DNA of 64,000 nucleotides from Prinsepia uniflora (GCA_032719365.1 CM064873.1:2390501-2454500); one strand, 5' to 3'; positions 24,201 to 39,200 are shown, numbered from the stretch's first letter. The notes: generated by a model from the letters alone, not told the origin. Made by a program: numbers and translations.

Positions 24201-27200
24201 GCTGCTGTGAACACATCATCAGTCAGCAATCCGTCGCTGGGAAAAACCTCACCAGCCGACGATTCGGATCTCGTGAACATATCACTTACCGATCCATATA
24301 ATCCAGCACATCTGATCTGAGTCAAGCCTCCCCTGGGCTGCAAGACAAAGATCGTGCTACGTGACCTCTTCGGGGTAAACACTTCCATCCCGAAGGCGAG
24401 CGTTATCTCCAGGGTGCACTCCGGGGAAAAACATATTTTCTCCCGAAAGCCCTAAATATCCGCAACATATCACCATCACAAAAACCAGTGAAAAACAGTT
24501 GCATTAAAAACCAAATCATATATCAACACAGGGTCTCAGCCCCAAGTCCCGATTTACTTTATAAATCCGAAAATCATCAATATCATCATGTCATCACATG
24601 GAAATACAATTCCAACCAAAATCACAATTCCATTGGGTCTCAAGCCCAAAATATCAATATTACGTAAATCCGTGCAACCGTAAACCCGAGTTGCCACGAT
24701 CACGTAAATCCACGAAATCAATCACTGACTCATAATCCGAGTCCAAATATCATTTTCAACTTCCTGACTCATAACCCGAGTCAAAACATCATTTTCAATC
24801 CGGGCTTAGCCCAAAACATCATTTGCACGTTCCTCGTAAAACGTGCCCGAAAGACTGATTAAAATAATCACAAAATCACGAGGATACCAAAAATCATCAA
24901 ATTCACATGTAACTCCAAATCCGAGTCAAAATCATTATTTACTTGGGTTCTCACGCCCACAATATCATTTTTAACCAATTTCATGATTTCTCGAAAAGCG
25001 TGCCAGAATATAATAATATAATAATCATAAAACCGAGAAAATCGAGAAATCACCGAATCGAAGCATCAATCATGTCAAATCATAGAAAATCATATAAATA
25101 AGCATTTTAAACCATATATGCATGCATCACAGTTAGAAAACCAAAAGTCCACTCACACACACCGTTCAAAACGGTTCGTTTCCGAGCTGCACGTTTTTCC
25201 GTAAAATCTGGAAATCACAACTCCTGCCCAAAATCATTATAGAGGGTTACTAACATCTCAAAATACATCATATAATTTTCCCCAATTTTTCCGGAATTTA
25301 AATACGTATTTAACTCGTAAAACAAAACTTCGGATACGCGGAACATTATCGAAACAATATCCGATTTCACCGAAATCAACGTCAAAATGTTCGTTACACT
25401 GAGAGGATCAAAAGTCATGTTGACCTCACCTTGAGACTAGGCCGGACGCGCCCTCACGCGCCGCCGTGAGTGGCTGCGCGTGAAACCCACGCGCCAGCTA
25501 CAGTGTCGTCGTTCAAGCCCGTTTGTCTGGTAAACGGGTCGTTCAACCCGCGATCAGACCCGGCTGGTTTTCAGTCAATTCCACACTGTTTTCATCAATT
25601 GAGCATCCAGTTAGTTTCGTTATAAGTTCAATTAGGGTTCTGTAACCTTAATTACTTGAAACATTACCTCAATCCTCACGATCAAGGATGAACAATCGAA
25701 GGACCTCCGGCCACTGTTCATCAGTCGAATTACCTCAATTCCACAAGGTTTCCCCAAATTGATTCATCAGGAAGCTTCATTGATCACAGGTAGACCTTTC
25801 CCCCAACTCAATTGGATCAAATCATTGCTCAATCTTCACGACTCAAACTCGAACATCCGAACAGTGTGCAACCATGGAGTTTCCACCTTGGCCACTGATT
25901 CCTCCCAATTGACGAACCCAGAAGTATCAATGGACCATGAGGAATTGTTTCCCCACCCCAATTTCGTCGTTTGATCACGCATTGATCACGACTCAAGCTC
26001 GATATCTCCCACTGTTACCAAACCCGTTCAGAGCCAATTGGGCATGAATTCCTCTCGTTTTTGATTTGAAACAACTCGTCTCATCCTCAGGAAGCTATTT
26101 CCAATGTCCAATTCGATCATCACAGCTCAATTCGACCAATTCGATTTTTCCTCCAAATTTTCTAAAACCCGAAATCCCAGTCCTCAGCTCTCAATTAATC
26201 CCTCGATTTTCCCAGTTCAATTCACTCTCAAATGCTCACACTTTGGTTCAGAAATGGAAGAGAATTGGAGGTTGGGAGAAAACTGATTTGTGGGTTGTAC
26301 ACGGTTGAAGAAAATATGGGAGATTAATGGAAATTAGGATTAATTAATTAATTTAATATAATAAAACATAATAATTAGGTCTCCCCCAAAATCATGGATC
26401 CATGTTTTGTGCCTGATTTTAAGGGATGAGTGACACTTGTCACTCATCCAATTGTGCTCAGTCACCGGGTACTGTTCATTATTAAAATATTATTTTATTC
26501 CCGGTTCGTTCGGTTAATCGAGCCTGATTCCGTGACCATAACTTCGTCGTCGAATCTCCGATTTCGGCATGCCGCCTGTCGTTGGATTCGTATCGACGAG
26601 ACCTACGTAACGGTCCTTGGCCCTCGTCCGTTGGACTTCCCGGCCAAAAAGTCAACATTTGGCCCCTACTATGCCAAATTACCAAAATACCCCTCAACTT
26701 CCGAACATCATAACTTTCTCTACGAATGTCGGAATTGAACGTGCCACCTGTCTATGAACTCGTGACGTCCCGAACTACGTCGCAGTCATCGGCCAAAGTC
26801 CATTTGACCGCCCGAACTAAAAGTCAACATTTTGCCCACGCTAGGGGCAAAACGGTCATTTTGCACGTTTCGTCCGATTTCACTCAACTAATCCCCGATT
26901 AGTCATTCTAATTCGTAATTAATTAATATTCAATCCCGATATTCGGGACGGGTCATTACAACCTTCCCTCCTTAAAGAATTTCGTCCCCGAAATTCCAAC
27001 TACTCGTATTCCACAACTACCTCGTGGAGAACAAATGGCCACACAACACGTATACACCTGTACACCCACTAGCCAACGCAGAACTCGTCTGCACTCAGAC
27101 GTCACATCACAGATGCACGTCGTACTGACTACTCTCGACCACCTCGAATGAAATTGATTACCAGAAATTGGCAATGTCACCATTAAGCTGACTCTTTCAG

Positions 27201-30200
27201 CTTGACGGCCCCACGTAATCACTAATGTGTCCTGACCTTCGCTCTCATAGAGAGTCACCAAAACTCACTAGTTAGTCCAAGCCGACACCACAAGCCAAAC
27301 TGTCACTACCAAGCTTTACCACCCTAGTAAAGCGCCAATCAGTACTAAATCAGTGACAACACACCATACTACAACGTCCGTCAATGTAGCATATGATCAT
27401 CAACATGATCTCCCCTCGCAGGGCAAACTCAATCCTGCGACAAATACCTACAGTAGTTACCACAATTGTCACCCCCTCAGCGATCCCAGATGCTGGTAAG
27501 GTCACGACAAGGTAACATCTCGCCGCAAAGCAACTTGCGGTCACACCAACCACCAACTCACTCATCCTGAGTATACGCATACCGTCATCACACTCAATCA
27601 GACGGTGCATCTGGAACACGTTGAACACAAGCCTAGCAGTAATCACACAACTCAACACTAGAGTTATACTTGCCAACCTTGGCTAAGAGCACCTGCTCAA
27701 ACAATCACTGTAATTGTCAGAATCACTCTGCCCAGTGCATCGTGTTCAATGTCCAGTTCACGTTCACATCCACAACCAATGGTATTGGAACTAAGCCAAA
27801 ACACCAACACGTTTATCGACACAACACTGGTACATCCCATGTACCGTCACTAGGTATCAAGTACCCTCGTCCATACGATACCGTACATCGTACACCAAGC
27901 ATGATCCTACAGCTGGACCCCAGTACTCGACCCATAGACCTATATGGTCGATCCCAAACCAGGTAAGGCAAAAGTAAAAAGCCTGAGGGTTTTTGCTAAC
28001 ATCGACAATCCTTGTCCTATGCTACCCAAAAACACCTCGCCAAATGACAACACTCAAAATGACACATCAACGTGTCCACAGGGAAGAACGCCTAGTTCTC
28101 CCGGGATTCACATCAACCCCGGCCACCACAAATCTGCAAAATATCGTACCCCAAACCACGTATAAGGTACGTACATCTATCCCTTGACCAGACTACAACC
28201 ACCTAGGTCATAGCCAAACACGTTCCAATAATGGAGTCCATTTGCCCAAACCAGCAAGAGACAAATCGAAACTCCACCAATCAGCTAGTTTCAATACCAA
28301 ATCCGAATCCGCAATTTCGTAAGAAATCCCGAATCCAAATCCATACATCACAGTTTTTAATTCATATCCAAATCCGAATCCGAAATCATTATTCCGTAAG
28401 CTAGCATTTGGAATAATCATTCCGCAAGCAAATCCGGTATTCCACTTTCAAGTTCCTGAATCAAATCCTGAATCGTCACCCAGAAATTCGATTCCAAAAC
28501 CCGAAATCTGGTTCACGTCCACTCGGACACACCAAAACCGAACCTATCGGTTACCAATTCAAGCGAGTAACACATTACATCCGATGGACTTCATATGGAA
28601 GCCAATCCCATCCGTCACAACTCTAAGGCTGACCAATTTCGACCCCGTCGAAAACCTACTCGTTCGAGTAACATACCATAAGGGGCTCCACTTCGAAAAG
28701 AAGTTCAGTCCCGTCATTTACGACCCACATACCAAAGTAAGAGTGATAAACTCTCACCCAATCTGGATCATCGAAATCACGACCCAGATCCATCACGACG
28801 TCAGCCAACCATGACCATCACGATCCTAGATTGTCACAATGCCCAAAGTCCACGACATCACAAACCCGATCCACCTAGGATCCACACAGTCAACAACTAG
28901 GAACCACAGGGTCTTACACCCTTACTGATTACCTCGTATCTATCCTTTCCATCCCACCTAGGGAAAACCAAGGATGATCCAAAACAATGACACCAATACT
29001 CATCCTACGTGGATGCAAACAAAACTCACTGCACTCCCCACGCCAGGTAACCCAACAGAAAATAAGAAATCACCCCTGATGACTTCAGAATACCTAATCC
29101 CCATGCGGAAAACCCGCAATCCTCTTCAAACACAACCTCTCATGATTCCGTAGGTCCAACCATGTTGGAACCATCGGACTCGGACACCAACCACGTGTCC
29201 CCTTTGGACTGGTTACTGACACATACCCAACTCGACGAAGTCACAACCCGGCTCGTGACCCATCGTCAGCACCACACCGGCACCCACACCAGTACAAAAC
29301 AATGACACCAGTATCAGTATGAGCACACCGTGTGCAAAACTGACAACCCTGGATCTCCGCTCATAACAAGCGACGACCCCGTACCTCTGCTCGAATAGGA
29401 GAAACTCTGCCTCCTTCGCACCTAACAACTCTGGGTACAGTCACCCTGACAACTTATGTGAGAAAAAGAAACGTCCCCTGACGTCCCCCCCGATTCTCAA
29501 CAACCACTCTCGGTATGAGTGCCTGCCACAGACTTGTGCAGACCCAACCATCAGACATCACTATCGAGACTCCACATCCAATGGAATCAAGTACTCGGAC
29601 GACTACCCTGTATCCCCACTCTGGGATTCCTTCGACAAGTACCAACCCCGACTGTGGATTGCAGTTCCACCACTAAAGCTGACATGACTAGACCTGACAC
29701 AATCGTCACTCGGTCTCGACTTCGAAAAGTCATTAAGAGTCAAACCACCCGCCAGCACACATTTCCGAACCGAACATCCCACCTTAGGTTCCGCGATTAC
29801 TACCTAGGGTCCCTCAAAACCCGACAACTCCTGAGACTTAAGATATTACCATGACTCATCTCGAGTCCTAACTGAATTCTTTGACTCATTCATCCATGCC
29901 ATCCCTGGCATACCCGGTCACCCAGCAAATTACCGCCGGTGAACCACATCAATACCACATTCCAAACCTAGGAATACCCCCAACACACTCTAGACGTTGG
30001 GAACTCACATTTCGCACAAGGAATTACTGAGAATAATCTCATCCTGGGTCCAACCTACCCAATTGTACTACCTTCCAAGCCTCTGGATCCAGCAAATCCT
30101 AGGACCCACAAGAATACCGATTCGACAATTAGTAAGCCGTAGCTACACAAATTAATATCTGACTCACAAACCAAGGTCAATTACATTCCGAGATTCATCA

Positions 30201-33200
30201 CAAGGTCTCAAATACCCTAATATACCCATCTCACTACCAGGTCGCGCACGAGGCTCACATTCCGGAGGTATGGCATGGCAACAGCATCAGCAACCTAGTG
30301 CTCTGATACCAATTTGACAGGACCCGTCCCAACTGGACGTCAAAAACCGTACCCGGTCCTGCTCCCGTCTGACAAGTCAACTGAAAGTCCGAAACTACCC
30401 TTCAGTACCTGCCAGACAAGGGAATTTTTGCGCCTGTGCCCGCACATACCTCCACCTCTGGAATAGCCTCGATCAACGCGCCACGACCTGAAGGGTTAAC
30501 AAAACAGAAAAGGTGTGAGTGGACAAAAATGACTTCTTATAAAAACATTTACCAAAATACATTCTTACCCTCCAGTTTTCACAAACTTGCATGCATATCG
30601 TAAAACATGAGTAATAGTATGAAATCATTCAAGTATGAACAGTGGACCGATAAAATCAAAACATATTTTCCCATGGTCCACAAAAACTCATGTTCACCAA
30701 ATCAGTTTAACATCTCAAAAGTTCACAATTTCTTTAAATCATTTTAACCGCTAAACCACGGTTTCCTCAAAATCATTTTCCATAAACCACGGGACTTATT
30801 TTCATATCCTGTTGCTTAGAGTCACGTTTATCCCTGCAACGCGTGCAAATCAATAGGCTCAAGGACCGCTCAAAATCCGAGCATCCGCTGCTGTGAACAC
30901 ATCATCAGTCAGCAATCCGTCGCTGGGAAAAACCTCACCAGCTGACGATCCGGATCTCGTGAACATATCACTTACCGATCCATATAATCCAGCACATCTG
31001 ATCTGAGTCAAGCCTCCCCTGGGCTGCAAGACAAAGATCGTGCTACGTGACCTCTTCGGGGTAAACACTTCCATCCCGAAGGCGAGCGTTATCTCCAGGG
31101 TGCACTCCGGGGAAAAACATATTTTCTCCCGAAAGCCCTAAATATCCGCAACATATCACCATCACAAAAACCAGTGAAAAACAGTTGCATTAAAAACCAA
31201 ATCATATATCAACACAGGGTCTCAGCCCCAAGTCCCGATTTACTTTATAAATCCGAAAATCATCAATATCATCATGTCATCACATGGAAATACAATTCCA
31301 ACCAAAATCACAATTCCATTGGGTCTCAAGCCCAAAATATCAATATTACGTAAATCCGTGCAACCGTAAACCCGAGTTGCCACGATCACGTAAATCCACG
31401 AAATCAATCACTGACTCATAATCCGAGTCCAAATATCATTTTCAACTTCCTGACTCATAACCCGAGTCAAAACATCATTTTCAATCCGGGCTTAGCCCAA
31501 AACATCATTTGCACGTTCCTCGTAAAACGTGCCCGAAAGACTGATTAAAATAATCACAAAATCACGAGGATACCAAAAATCATCAAATTCACATGTAACT
31601 CCAAATCCGAGTCAAAATCATTATTTACTTGGGTTCTCACGCCCACAATATCATTTTTAACCAATTTCATGATTTCTCGAAAAGCGTGCCAGAATATAAT
31701 AATATAATAATCATAAAACCGAGAAAATCGAGAAATCACCGAATCGAAGCATCAATCATGTCAAATCATAGAAAATCATATAAATAAGCATTTTAAACCA
31801 TATATGCATGCATCACAGTTAGAAAACCAAAAGTCCACTCACACACACCGTTCAAAACGGTTCGTTTCCGAGCTGCACGTTTTTCCGTAAAATCTGGAAA
31901 TCACAACTCCTGCCCAAAATCATTATAGAGGGTTACTAACATCTCAAAATACATCATATAATTTTCCCCAATTTTTCCGGAATTTAAATACGTATTTAAC
32001 TCGTAAAACAAAACTTCGGATACGCGGAACATTATCGAAACAATATCCGATTTCACCGAAATCAACGTCAAAATGTTCGTTACAGTGAGAGGATCAAAAG
32101 TCATGTTGACCTCACCTTGAGACTAGGCCGGACGCGCCCTCACGCGCCGCCGTGAGTGGCTGCGCGTGAAACCCACGCGCCAGCTACAGTGTCGTCGTTC
32201 AAGCCCGTTTGTCTGGTAAACGGGTCGTTCAACCCGCGATCAGACCCGGCTGGTTTTCAGTCAATTCCACACTGTTTTCATCAATTGAGCATCCAGTTAG
32301 TTTCGTTATAAGTTCAATTAGGGTTCTGTAACCTTAATTACTTGAAACATTACCTCAATCCTCACGATCAAGGATGAACAATCGAAGGACCTCCGGCCAC
32401 TGTTCATCAGTCGAATTACCTCAATTCCACAAGGTTTCCCCAAATTGATTCATCAGGAAGCTTCATTGATCACAGGTAGACCTTTCCCCCAACTCAATTG
32501 GATCAAATCATTGCTCAATCTTCACGACTCAAACTCGAACATCCGAACAGTGTGCAACCATGGAGTTTCCACCTTGGCCACTGATTCCTCCCAATTGACG
32601 AACCCAGAAGTATCAATGGACCATGAGGAATTGTTTCCCCACCCCAATTTCGTCGTTTGATCACGCATTGATCACGACTCAAGCTCGATATCTCCCACTG
32701 TTACCAAACCCGTTCAGAGCCAATTGGGCATGAATTCCTCTCGTTTTTGATTTGAAACAACTCGTCTCATCCTCAGGAAGCTATTTCCAATGTCCAATTC
32801 GATCATCACAGCTCAATTCGACCAATTCGATTTTTCCTCCAAATTTTCTAAAACCCGAAATCCCAGTCCTCAGCTCTCAATTAATCCCTCGATTTTCCCA
32901 GTTCAATTCACTCTCAAATGCTCACACTTTGGTTCAGAAATGGAAGAGAATTGGAGGTTGGGAGAAAACTGATTTGTGGGTTGTACACGGTTGAAGAAAA
33001 TATGGGAGATTAATGGAAATTAGGATTAATTAATTAATTTAATATAATAAAACATAATAATTAGGTCTCCCCCAAAATCATGGATCCATGTTTTGTGCCT
33101 GATTTTAAGGGATGAGTGACACTTGTCACTCATCCAAGTGTGCTCAGTCACCGGGTACTGTTCATTATTAAAATATTATTTTATTCCCGGTTCGTTCGGT

Positions 33201-36200
33201 TAATCGAGCCTGATTCCGTGACCATAACTTCGTCGTCGAATCTCCGATTTCGGCATGCCGCCTGTCGTTGGATTCGTATCGACGAGACCTACGTAACGGT
33301 CCTTGGCCCTCGTCCGTTGGACTTCCCGGCCAAAAAGTCAACATTTGGCCCCTACTATGCCAAATTACCAAAATACCCCTCAACTTCCGAACATCATAAC
33401 TTTCTCTACGAATGTCGGAATTGAACGTGCCACCTGTCTATGAACTCGTGACGTCCCGAACTACGTCGCAGTCATCGGCCAAAGTCCATTTGACCGCCCG
33501 AACTAAAAGTCAACATTTTGCCCACGCTAGGGGCAAAACGGTCATTTTGCACGTTTCGTCCGATTTCACTCAACTAATCCCCGATTAGTCATTCTAATTC
33601 GTAATTAATTAATATTCAATCCCGATATTCGGGACGGGTCATTACACACAGAAGCCTTTTAAACTCTTCTAGGATCCCTTACGTCACTTCTATGCCTCAG
33701 ACTCTGCCTCGACGTCAAGACCCCGCGCTCGCTCCACAACCTGGAGGGCAATTTAAAACAGAAAATGTGAGTGGACCAGAAAGTACCAAAGTTCAAAAAC
33801 CACTTTATAAGAAAACCGAGTTTAACCCTCCGTTTTGAAAACCACATGCACAACCAATAGTTATGAACACAGTTATAAATCAATTTACCATAAACTGCAT
33901 CATAAGAAACAGAAACACTATAAAACATCATAAGAAACCATAATATGAGTATCAGAAACCGTATCAAAACCATGATCACCAAATCATCATTTTCTCGATC
34001 AAACCTGCTGGATCTATCCGAGTCTTTAAACTCCCGAGTCTTCAAACTCAATCCAGGCCTTAATCATATCCGAGTCTTTAAACTCCCGAGTCTTTAAACT
34101 CAAGGCCTACGGGGGAAAATCAATATATATCCGAGTCTTTAAACTCCCGAGTCTTTAAACTCAATCCGGGTCTTTAAACCCAATCGGGCCGGTCCCCCGT
34201 CACATATATCCGGGTCTTTAAACCCAATATCCAGATCCAGCAAATCCAATCTCAAACTCATTTGAAAACCATTTACCAATCCACATCCAAACCCGAATCC
34301 GAAATCACTGGTATGAAGCCCTTCCGGCATCCAGAACCGTCATTCCGAACCCAAATCCGGAGTCCACTTTCCAACTTTGCACCAAAGTCCAATGGTCAAT
34401 TTCGATTTCAAAACCAAAACCTTGATTCTCAAAAGCATGTTCCAAAATCCCTTGAAATCCCGAAAACATTTCCAAATTTACCCTTTTCTCGAAAAACGTA
34501 CCAAAACCGTCTTTTTCTCGAAAAACGTGTAATAATGCAAAACCAACCAAACATATTCGATAAACATAAAATCATGATTAAAACCATAAAACCATTATAG
34601 AAAGCAGTTATGCATGTTCAAGTTTAGAGAAGGGGTCCACTCACAGTACTGAGCCCTACTCGCGTCCCGAACGTCCAGCCCGTTCCTCGGCTTCCTCGGG
34701 AAACCCCGATCCTGTCAATCACCGTCAAATTACGTCACTAATACGTCTACCAACACTCTCCTAAATGCCCTCAAAAATCCCCGGACCGAAGACTTAAAAC
34801 CCCGGGACCCTACACATTCACCCTCACGGAACTACACTCAAACGACTTCCGATTAACCCGAAACCAACTCCATTGAATTCACAACAACTCCTAGACCAAA
34901 AACTATGTTGACCGTTTCTCCCAGAACCGCCGCACGCGCCCCCACGCGCCGCCCAAAGTGGCTGCGCGTGGCCCCACGCGCCAGCTACAGTGCCACCGTC
35001 AACCTCGCGTAAACCGGGCTCGACACAGTGCCTGCTGTTTGAACCGGCGAGAGCGGTTCACCGCCGTGCCTGCACCATTTTCCTCCCTCTCTTCACCATC
35101 CTCTTCGTCCTATCTTAAGCAATCCAGTTCCCTCACTCAAACACCTCAACACTGTCCCTAACCTGTCGACTCGAGCTCGAACAAAACCTGTACCAGCCCC
35201 ATGTTTCCTTCTCCGGCCACCCAGGTCTTCCCCCGTCACGGTGGCTACCCAAAACGCTTCCTAGGACTGTCCTAAACCTCACCCAACTCACCAAGACCGT
35301 CGACTCTCACCCAAAATCCACGACTTTCAAACTGAGCAAAATGGATAAAACAGAGCACATAGGGTACTCTCCGTCGTCTGGGCTCCGCCGTTCATTCCTC
35401 CGTCACGGCAGCACAACCAGCAGCTACCTAGGACTCAACTGAGTCCCCTAGACTTCACTAGACTCCTCGATTCAACCCCTAACGCTACAACTCTCAACTT
35501 GAAACGTGACGGCAAAACAGAGCACGAAGAGAAAAGTATGAAGTTTACCTGCTTCCAGGCGTCGTCGTGAGCTCAGCCGTGAGGCAATAGCTCCTCCCGT
35601 CCACCGCCAGCCTCTGGACACCTCCACGAGTCCAATTGCACCAACACACGGCCGCACCACCACCACAATCGTCCAAGTCCTCTCTGTTTTCTCTGAAAAC
35701 CGACTGCCCCGTCCACCGTGTTCTTGCACGATTTCTCTCCCCCAAACATTCACCAGTTCACTCTTCCACCCTCTGATCACTCCTCACTTACCAAAAACCC
35801 ACTAACACTCACCATCGTCTCTCAATTTCTCTCAATTCCTCCCTCTGTTTCTGTCTGGGTCGAACAACACACACGGCACGGTTGCACCCCAAATAATTGG
35901 ACCGTGCACTCACTAGAACCAACCAGACCTCCTACACGTGTCACCAATCCCTCAACTCCTCTCCCAAGTGGCTCAATCTCAACCCTCTATCTTCCCTCTC
36001 TGTGCACAAATCCCCAGACAACCAAAAGACCAAAATACCCCTCATTTTAAGTTCAAATTACGATTTTACCCTTACCGTTTTAGACCCGTAACTCACACCT
36101 CGTACGTCCGATGAATACGTGCCGCCTGTCATCGAACTCAGGACGACGAGATCTATCTAACGGTCTTAGGTCAACTTACCAAAACCCGTTCGTATAAAAA

Positions 36201-39200
36201 GTCAACGTTTCCCCCCTAATTTTCCAAATTACGGTTATGCCCTCAATCTTCCGAACATCACAACTTCCTCCTCAGATGTCGGAATCGGGCGTGCCACCTG
36301 CCTAAGGATTCATAACGTCCTCAACTACGTCCTGGTCACTGGTCAACTCCCATTTGACCACCCGAAATAAAAGTCAACATTTCTGCCCAACCCAGGGGCA
36401 AAATCGTCATTCTAAGTTCCCGGACCCCTCGGGACCACCTAACCCTTGATTAACCTTACTAATCACACCTTAATCACTCTACTTATCCCAATTCTCGGGA
36501 CGGGTTGTTACACCAGCTCATCTTCCCAGCTGACTTTTATGTCCTAGACATGGAGGATTCCCCTACGAATCAAGCTCCACTAATGCTGTTGGGAAGACCA
36601 TTCATGAGAACTGCCAAGACAAAGATTGATGTGTTCAACGGAACATTAACTATGGAAGTAGACGGAGAGGAGATTGGCTTCAACATCTTTGATGCCATGA
36701 GGTACCCTAGTTCCGCAACTCATACTACTTTTTCTATTGACGTGTGCACTTCTCTCGCAGAGAAACATTTTGATTCAATTCGAGAAGACACACTCAACAT
36801 GATAATCCAGGAAGGAGTTGGCCTAACACAATCAGGGGACGCCTTGGTTGAGGATACAGATTACGAACTAGAACCTCGAATTTGTGATGAAGTCATGACC
36901 CTAAATGAGACCCCCAGAATGGTGAATCATCAGGTACCCTCGTCATTTCCAATTAGTACTAATGCCACTCCTCCTTCAGTGGTTCAGGCCCCAGTTCTTG
37001 AGCTCAAAGTTTTGCCTGACCACCTGAAGTATGCCTATCTTGGCTCGGACGACACTCTGCCCGTCATAGTGTCTTCTGCACTAACCGAGTCACAGGAAGA
37101 TAGACTGGTACAGGTCTTGACAAAGTACAAGACAGCCATTGGATGGACTCTGTCAGATATCAAGGGAATAAGCCCTACAACTTGTGTGCATCGAATCTTA
37201 CTGGAAGATGATGCAAAGCCCTCTCGCGAAGCCCAACGTCGCCTCCATCCTCCGATGATGGAAGTCGTGAAACAAGAGGTCATCAAACTCTTGGACTGTG
37301 GTGTCATCTACCCAATTTCAGACAGCAAATGGGTCTCACCAGTCCAAGTAGTCCCAAAGAAAAGTGGAGACACAGTTGTTGCGAACAGTGAAGGAGAGCT
37401 AGTGCCCCAACGAACAGTGACCGGATACAGAGTCTGCATCGACTATCGACGCCTGAACAAAGCAACTAGGAAGGATCACTTTCCTTTGCCCTTCATTGAT
37501 CAAATGCTTGAAAGGTTAGCAGGTCACTCCTATTATTGCTTTCTTGATGGTTATTCCGGGTACAATCAAATCTGTATCGCTCAAAATGACCAAGATAAAA
37601 CGACTTTCACTTGTCCTTTTGGCACTTTTTCCTACCGAAGAATGCCTTTCGGTTTATGTAACGCCCCAGGTACTTTCCAAAGATGCATGCTTTCTATTTT
37701 CTCTGAATATGTCGAAAAAATAATTGAAGTATTTATGGACGATTTTAGTGTCTTTGGGGATAGTTTTGATGCATGCTTAGAACACTTAGCACTTATCTTA
37801 CAAAGGTGTGTCGAAACTAATCTGGTACTTAACTGGGAGAAATGCCATTTCATGGTTAGACAAGGGATAGTCTTGGGCCATATTGTCTCTGAAAGAGGAA
37901 TTGAAGTCGATAAATCTAAAGTTGATACTGTGCGCCACTTACCCTCTCCCACTTCGGTGAGAGGAATCCGTTCATTTCTTGGTCACGCAGGATTTTACAG
38001 AAGATTTATCCAAGACTTCTCCCACATTGCAAGGCCCTTGTGCCGACTGCTTCAGAAGGAGGCACCCTTCGTCTTTGATGCAGACTGTCAGGAAGCTTTT
38101 GAAAAGCTTAAAAATCTCTTAACCACTGCCCCCATTCTTTGTGCCCCTGATTGGTCCTTACCCTTTGAACTAATGTGCGATGCCTCTGATTATGCAGTTG
38201 GAGCCGTACTCGGACAAAGGCGGGATAAGAAGCCCTACGCCATCTACTATGCATCCAGAACCTTAAATGATGCCCAGATGAACTACACCACTACAGAAAA
38301 GGAGTTGCTTGCTGTTGTATTTGCTTTAGATAAATTTCGTTCTTATCTACTTCGAACTAAAGTCATTATTTACACTGATCATGCAGCACTGAAGTATCTC
38401 CTAGCCAAGAAGGAAGCGAAACCAAGACTGATCCGATGGATTCTTCTTCTTCAAGAGTTTGACATCGAGATTAAAGATAAGAAAGGCGTAGAGAACGTGG
38501 TGGCGGATCATTTGAGTCGCATTGCACATGAGCGAGATCCTGTGGCGGTTCAAGAGATGTTTCCAGACGAACAACTCTTCAGAATCGAGGGAGGTACTCC
38601 TTGGTATGCTGATATTGTCAATTATTTAGTCACCAAACAGTTGCCCACCACCCTCTCCCGTGCACAAAAAGATAAACTTAAGAAGCATGCTAGGCACTAT
38701 ATTTGGGATGAACCTTATTTGTGGAAACACTGTGCAGATTTATTGATTAGGAGATGTGTCCCTGATATTGAAAATAGGTCAGTCCTAGAGTTCTGCCATA
38801 GCCATGCTTGTGGAGGCCACTTTGGATCTCGAAAAACTGCACTCAAAATCTTAGAATCTGGACTATATTGGCCCACACTTTTTAAAGATGCACATTCATT
38901 TTGCTTAGCCTGTGATAAATGTCAGAGATCAGGAAACTTAGGACGCAGGGATGAAATGCCACAACATTATGTTCTTACTGTTGAAATATTTGATGTTTGG
39001 GGTATCGATTTTATGGGTCCGTTTCCTCAATCTAATGGCTATCTCTATATCTTACTTGCCGTTGATTATGTATCAAAATGGGTGGAAGCTAAGGCCACCA
39101 GGACTAATGACTCTAAAACTGTTGCAGATTTCCTCAGAACTAACATTCTTTCCAGGTTTGGGATCCCGCGGGTCCTAATAAGTGATGGAGGAAGTCATTT

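Larger units (their letters stand above)
23629..33646 (-). mobile_element. LARD-like non-autonomous LTR retrotransposon (minus orientation)
   Basis: Two 3,332-bp LTRs (23629-26960 and 30315-33646) flank a 3,354-bp interior. On the minus strand the primer site TGGTATCAGAGC (tRNA-Met type, 30300-30311) follows the 5' LTR (30315-33646). A polypurine tract AAGGAGGGAAGGT (26961-26973) precedes the 3' LTR. CACAG duplications surround it. The interior has no gag or pol domain. Very long LTRs with a similar-sized non-coding interior are the hallmark of LARDs, which rely on proteins of autonomous relatives. The LTRs differ by only about half a dozen substitutions seen by eye. Confidence 0.9.
23429..36512 (-). 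mobile_element. Solo LTR of a chromovirus-like element inside Athila pol (itself split by the LARD element)
   Basis: The pieces 23429-23628 and 33652-36512 join to about 3.06 kb. On the minus strand this reads TGTAACAACCCGTCCC...TCCTGACA, a TG..CA-bounded LTR. CCAGC duplications flank it. I see no internal region or second LTR, so it is a solo LTR left by LTR-LTR recombination. It is related to the plus-strand solo LTR at 50274-53402: same terminal words, AGTTTAAAGACTCGG-type array and ACGCGCC block. Confidence 0.85.

Noticed and set aside
28584..28814. Possible gene in the LARD interior
   Set aside because: 76 codons with no recognisable domain, and on the strand opposite to the element's transcription.
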